NCBI GenBank assembly: GCA_002409455.1
Contig: DHNI01000067.1
Coordinates: forward strand, 1 to 9,166
Origin: Firmicutes bacterium UBA5420
GTDB taxonomy: Bacteria > Bacillota > Limnochordia > Darwinibacteriales > Darwinibacteriaceae
Direction: 5' to 3'
Length of the DNA: 9,166 nt
In this document: positions 7,065-9,166 of the stretch, piece by piece
How the letters are laid out: every line of letters starts with the position of its first letter
Numbering within the stretch: position 1 is the first letter of the stretch
Program-made: the position numbers and the translations under genes
The notes under the pieces: model-generated
The model's database searches: none
What the model was told of the DNA's origin: nothing
Seen by the model: only the letters and a program-made list of their open reading frames with translations

Positions 7065-8210
7065 TTAGATTTGGAGGGCGTTGCCGAGAAATTGGGCGGC
7101 GCCTTTTTGCATGGTTGGGCTCACATGTGAATAGGTGTCAAGAGTCAATGAAATGTTCGCGTGACCCAAGCGTTCCTGGACCACCTTAGGATGCGTGTCG
7201 GCTTCTAGGAGCAAGGTAGCACAGGTATGCCTCAAGTCGTGAAAACGGATTTTTTTGACCCCAGCCTCCTTGATGAGATCAGCAAAGCTCCGCTGGCCAA
7301 AATTGTTCATCTGGATTGGATCACCTGAATCCTTGGTAAACACAAAACCTTTGTCGGCGTAAGCTTCTCCTTGTCTTAGCTTTAGTGCATTCTGTTCAGC
7401 CTTGTGCCTCTTGAGAAGTGCAACCGTCTGTGGCGAGATGGCTATGGCTCGGCCACGTCCACACTTAGGTGGTCCAGTCTCCGGATTTGAGCCTGCCTTT
7501 AATAGTGTCCTTTTCACGGAAACCTTTCCTCCCGCAAGGTCTACGTCTTCCCACTTAAGCCCGCAGATTTCGCCTCTACGCATCCCACTTTCTATGGTCA
7601 ATGTGTAGAAGGCCTCAGATTGCAGTCCTGCTTCTCTAGCTGCCTTTAGAAAACGGCGAACCTCATCTTGGGTCCATACTTCCATGTCTAGATTTTTCTC
7701 AGCCACGGGCTTCTCCACCACCAACTCTGCTGGATTGACATTCATCAACCTCTCGTTTCTGCTGGCAACCTTGAGTGCCTGGTGCAGGATGGCGTGATGT
7801 TGCTCTAGTGTACTTGACGAAAGCTTTGACGTGTTGTAGTAGTATTGGATGTGGCTGGCAGTCAGATTCTGCAAAGGAATGTTGCCGAAAGCAGGGATCA
7901 AATGCCTTCTAACTACGCTAGTGTAAGTTTCCCTGGTCCGGACACCCTTCTTGGTGCTGTTAGCTACATAGACTTTTATCCATTTCTCCAGCCACTCTCC
8001 TGTTGTAATCGAACTTGGCTCCACGAACTCACCTCTGTTGTATTCGTAGATAAGCTCATTCATTTTTTCCTCAGCTTGCTTCTTGGTACCCTGCACCGTA
8101 ATCCACTTCTGGTTCGGTTTGCTCTTGCCTGTCTTAGGATCAATGACCCGACCCAAGGTAAGGACAATGCTCCAAGAACTCTTTCCGCGCTTTGTTAAAT
8201 GTCCTCTCAA
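7065..8210 (-). CDS. int: Tyrosine recombinase/integrase of a tRNA-targeted element
   Basis: This 381-residue enzyme should integrate and excise the element by strand exchange through a covalent tyrosine-DNA intermediate. Its N-terminus (1-64) resembles the arm-binding AP2-like domain of Gram-positive phage and Tn916-type integrases. A SAM-like core-binding domain follows (about 68-162), then the catalytic domain (about 177-375). The catalytic set is complete: Arg211 in GMRRGEICGLKW, a candidate hairpin lysine at 249, His324 and Arg327 in HDLRHTCATLLLE, His350 in RLGHANISLTLDTYSHV, and the nucleophile Tyr360. The start is a TTG at 8210, with AAGGAG eight bases upstream; the preceding leader frame ends in a TTGA overlap with it. 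It is the last gene before the tRNA, the classic order for an element end. It appears full length and functional. Confidence 0.96.
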   Translation of the reverse strand: MRGHLTKRGKSSWSIVLTLGRVIDPKTGKSKPNQKWITVQGTKKQAEEKMNELIYEYNRGEFVEPSSITTGEWLEKWIKVYVANSTKKGVRTRETYTSVVRRHLIPAFGNIPLQNLTASHIQYYYNTSKLSSSTLEQHHAILHQALKVASRNERLMNVNPAELVVEKPVAEKNLDMEVWTQDEVRRFLKAAREAGLQSEAFYTLTIESGMRRGEICGLKWEDVDLAGGKVSVKRTLLKAGSNPETGPPKCGRGRAIAISPQTVALLKRHKAEQNALKLRQGEAYADKGFVFTKDSGDPIQMNNFGQRSFADLIKEAGVKKIRFHDLRHTCATLLLEADTHPKVVQERLGHANISLTLDTYSHVSPTMQKGAAQFLGNALQI

Positions 8211-8257
8211 TTATTTCTCTCCTTTCCTTTTGATGGGCAAGCTGCTTGTGCCCCCAA
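8207..8257 (-). CDS. Possible 16-residue leader peptide ahead of the integrase
   Basis: A TTG at 8257 follows AGGAGG by only four bases and opens a 16-codon frame (MGAQAACPSKGKERNN). Its TGA stop overlaps the integrase TTG start as TTGA. The overlap suggests translational coupling that could set integrase level. The short SD spacing, weak start codon and lack of homology make it uncertain; the AGGAGG could be a chance purine run. Confidence 0.25.
   Translation of the reverse strand: MGAQAACPSKGKERNN
8219..8224 (-). promoter_or_regulatory. Ribosome binding site setting the TTG start of the integrase
   Basis: AAGGAG lies eight bases before the TTG at 8210. The next residues (MRGHLTKRGK) match the usual N-terminus of arm-binding domains, so the TTG start is well supported. 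Confidence 0.8.
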
Positions 8258-8278
8258 TTCACCTCCTAAAGCACAAGC
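8244..8278 (-). other. Stem-loop in the xis-int intergenic leader
   Basis: GCTTGTGC and GCACAAGC form a perfect 8-bp stem around a 19-base loop. On the minus-strand transcript the loop displays an AGGAGG Shine-Dalgarno sequence and the TTG of the candidate leader peptide. No U-run follows, so it is not an intrinsic terminator. It may modulate translation of the leader and the integrase behind it. Confidence 0.45.
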
Positions 8279-8364
8279 CTATAATGCTATTTTCTCTATC
8301 CTACCCATCAATACCTGTTCATTTTACGAAACTTTGTTCGGACCTGTAGTACTTACGAGCATTT

Positions 8365-8544
8365 CTACTGTGCTTGTTCATCGATCCAGTCGTGAAGCCC
8401 CTTTTTAGGGATCCTGATGGTCTTACCGACTCTAAGGACTGGGAACTGATTGCTGTTGCAGAGTTCGTACGCAGACGATCTGCCAATCCGTAATAGTTCC
8501 GTTAATTCCGACACCGTGAGAAACACTGCATTGTTATTGCGCAT
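8365..8544 (-). CDS. xis: Excisionase/MerR-like helix-turn-helix protein
   Basis: This small 59-residue protein has the profile of the Tn916 Xis-like/HTH_17 excisionase family. Its sequence reads FLTVSELTELLRIGRSSAYE (8-27), the winged-helix DNA-recognition part, then FPVLRVGKTIRIPKKGLHDW (34-53), the wing and last helix. Such proteins bend DNA at the attachment site, tip the integrase toward excision and sometimes repress transcription. It starts at an ATG seven bases after AAAGGGGG, and its first 11 bases overlap the 3' end of the upstream RNase H-like gene. The integrase gene follows after about 150 bases. Size, fold and position next to the integrase make the excisionase role likely, though a regulator of the element is also possible. 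Confidence 0.85.
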   Translation of the reverse strand: MRNNNAVFLTVSELTELLRIGRSSAYELCNSNQFPVLRVGKTIRIPKKGLHDWIDEQAQ

Positions 8545-8956
8545 CGGACAGCCCCCTTTGTTGTCCTTTTTTGTGCAAGTAGCCTTTCCACGTGTTCATC
8601 CCATCTTTGGGTATCCACTGGAACTGAACAGGGATATTTGAGCCCTTAAGTAGCTCGGTTATTCTCGAATAGGTATCAACCAAATTCGGAGCCTTTATCG
8701 ATGTAGTTCCCCTAAGCTGTTCAATGATGGGCAAGTTAGCACAGTACACGTTAATTGCTACTGGTTGGTGGTTATGGCTGAGCCGCAATCCTTTCTCCAC
8801 CCCCAACAACTCGACTAACATGTTCGTGCCGTACCCGGCGTCCCATGAATACCTTTCTTTGATGATTCCGTTTTGGTCTGCAATGATACCTCCGGGAAAC
8901 ATAGTGCCTGGGTTAGACGTCATTTGTGAAGAAACATAAACATTAAGTGATCTCAT
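8534..8956 (-). CDS. RNase HI-like fold protein with degenerate active site
   Basis: I recognise an RNase HI-type fold across nearly the whole protein (numbered here from the upstream TTG at 8962, 142 residues). LNVYVSS opens strand 1, NPG sits at 17-19, TNMLVELLGVEKGL (46-59) matches the TNN-AEL-AL helix, INVYCANLPIIEQL (70-83) matches the YSDS strand and helix, and FQWIPKDGMN (114-123) matches the late W-P-x-x-x-N segment. The four catalytic acids would fall at Ser11, Glu51, Ala75 and Gly127, so only the glutamate remains. It is therefore probably not a nuclease and may bind RNA-DNA hybrid or another partner. The start is uncertain: the ATG at 8956 and the TTG at 8962 are both in frame, directly after a stop, with no strong SD. 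It overlaps the xis gene by 11 bases, so it belongs to the element's integration operon. Confidence 0.75.
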   Translation of the reverse strand: MRSLNVYVSSQMTSNPGTMFPGGIIADQNGIIKERYSWDAGYGTNMLVELLGVEKGLRLSHNHQPVAINVYCANLPIIEQLRGTTSIKAPNLVDTYSRITELLKGSNIPVQFQWIPKDGMNTWKGYLHKKGQQRGLSDAQ

Positions 8957-9029
8957 TATCAATCATAATTTTCATGATTCGTATTTTCATGCTGCTATTC
9001 GGGTCGAAACGTAGTAACCAACTGAACTG

Positions 9030-9125
9030 CTATATCCTTGTAAAAATGCCATCGCCATTGACGAAACTCGATGGTAACAGAATGCCTGGAGGCTGAATAT
9101 TAATCCAGCTATACGGGTTATTCAT
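9030..9125 (-). CDS. Possible small ORF of 31 residues, unknown
   Basis: A frame beginning MNNPYSWINIQPPG starts in an ATGA overlap with the stop of the partial gene at the window edge and ends at a TAG at 9030. The overlap is the main argument for it. I recognise no family and see no clear SD. A second, start-less frame crosses the same stretch, so this could instead be decayed coding sequence between real genes. Confidence 0.2.
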   Translation of the reverse strand: MNNPYSWINIQPPGILLPSSFVNGDGIFTRI

Positions 9126-9166
9126 TCACCGCGGATTCTGAACTGAATTGCGAAAAGCGCCTCCAG
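9122..9166 (-). CDS. C-terminal tail of an unknown minus-strand gene (partial)
   Basis: The last 45 bases read LEALFAIQFRIRGE then TGA on the minus strand, open to the window edge. It has the hydrophobic/charged mix of a real protein end and leads by overlap into the next small frame, but 14 residues are too few to assign a family. It would be the next gene inward in the mobile element. Confidence 0.3.
   Translation of the reverse strand: MEALFAIQFRIRGE

Noticed and set aside
7230..7260. TGAAAACGG-type catabolite-control (cre) site
   Set aside because: It lies inside the integrase coding sequence, matches only half of the cre consensus and is far from the sugar operon promoter.
7845..8408. 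Plus-strand open frames opposite the integrase 5' end and the xis-int gap
   Set aside because: They run antisense to the integrase N-terminus, the leader hairpin and the excisionase, and their sequences look like low-information read-through.
8724..8939. Plus-strand frame of 71 codons opposite the RNase H-like gene
   Set aside because: The minus-strand frame has a recognisable fold and fits the operon direction; this one is its antisense shadow.
8963..9166. CRISPR array or other regular repeat array near the right edge
   Set aside because: No regularly spaced repeat is present; only one 8-base inverted repeat is visible.

Overview
The window reads as bacterial DNA, most likely from the Bacillota. 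Starts sit behind strong AGGAGG-type ribosome binding sites, two well-supported genes start with TTG or GTG, and the integrase and excisionase are of the Gram-positive phage/Tn916 kind. The sugar-binding protein has a signal peptide but no lipobox cysteine, which is unusual for a monoderm Firmicute and leaves room for a diderm or deep-branching lineage. Every protein-coding gene I can support lies on the minus strand. The one clear plus-strand gene is a tRNA.

Region 1 (about 1-6570) is a carbohydrate-utilisation operon, read from right to left: a LacI-family regulator, an extracellular sugar-binding protein, two CUT1-type ABC permeases and a cytoplasmic family-3 glycoside hydrolase. The permeases overlap by ATGA, and the hydrolase follows after 27 bases. 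The binding protein would capture a beta-linked oligosaccharide and the permeases would import it. The hydrolase would then cut it to monosaccharides, with the LacI protein probably gating expression. No ATPase gene is present, so a shared MsiK/UgpC-type ATPase elsewhere probably powers the transporter. A GC-rich hairpin with a GNRA loop separates the binding-protein gene from the first permease gene.

Region 2 (6570-6943) is a 288-base intergenic stretch followed by a complete tRNA-Leu(CAA) gene with an encoded CCA.

Region 3 (6944 to the right edge) looks like one end of an integrative element or prophage inserted at the tRNA 3' end. Moving away from the tRNA there is a tandem 11-base repeat that could be an integrase arm site, then a tyrosine integrase, a short leader with a hairpin, a small MerR/Xis-type excisionase and a protein with an RNase HI-like fold. 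The last one keeps several fold signatures but seems to have lost three of the four catalytic acidic residues. It overlaps the excisionase gene by 11 bases. At the right edge is the tail of another minus-strand reading frame. The far attachment site is outside the window.

The most interesting observation is the apparently catalytically dead RNase H-like protein coupled to the xis-int module. The rest is a fairly typical sugar operon and a typical tRNA-targeted integration module.
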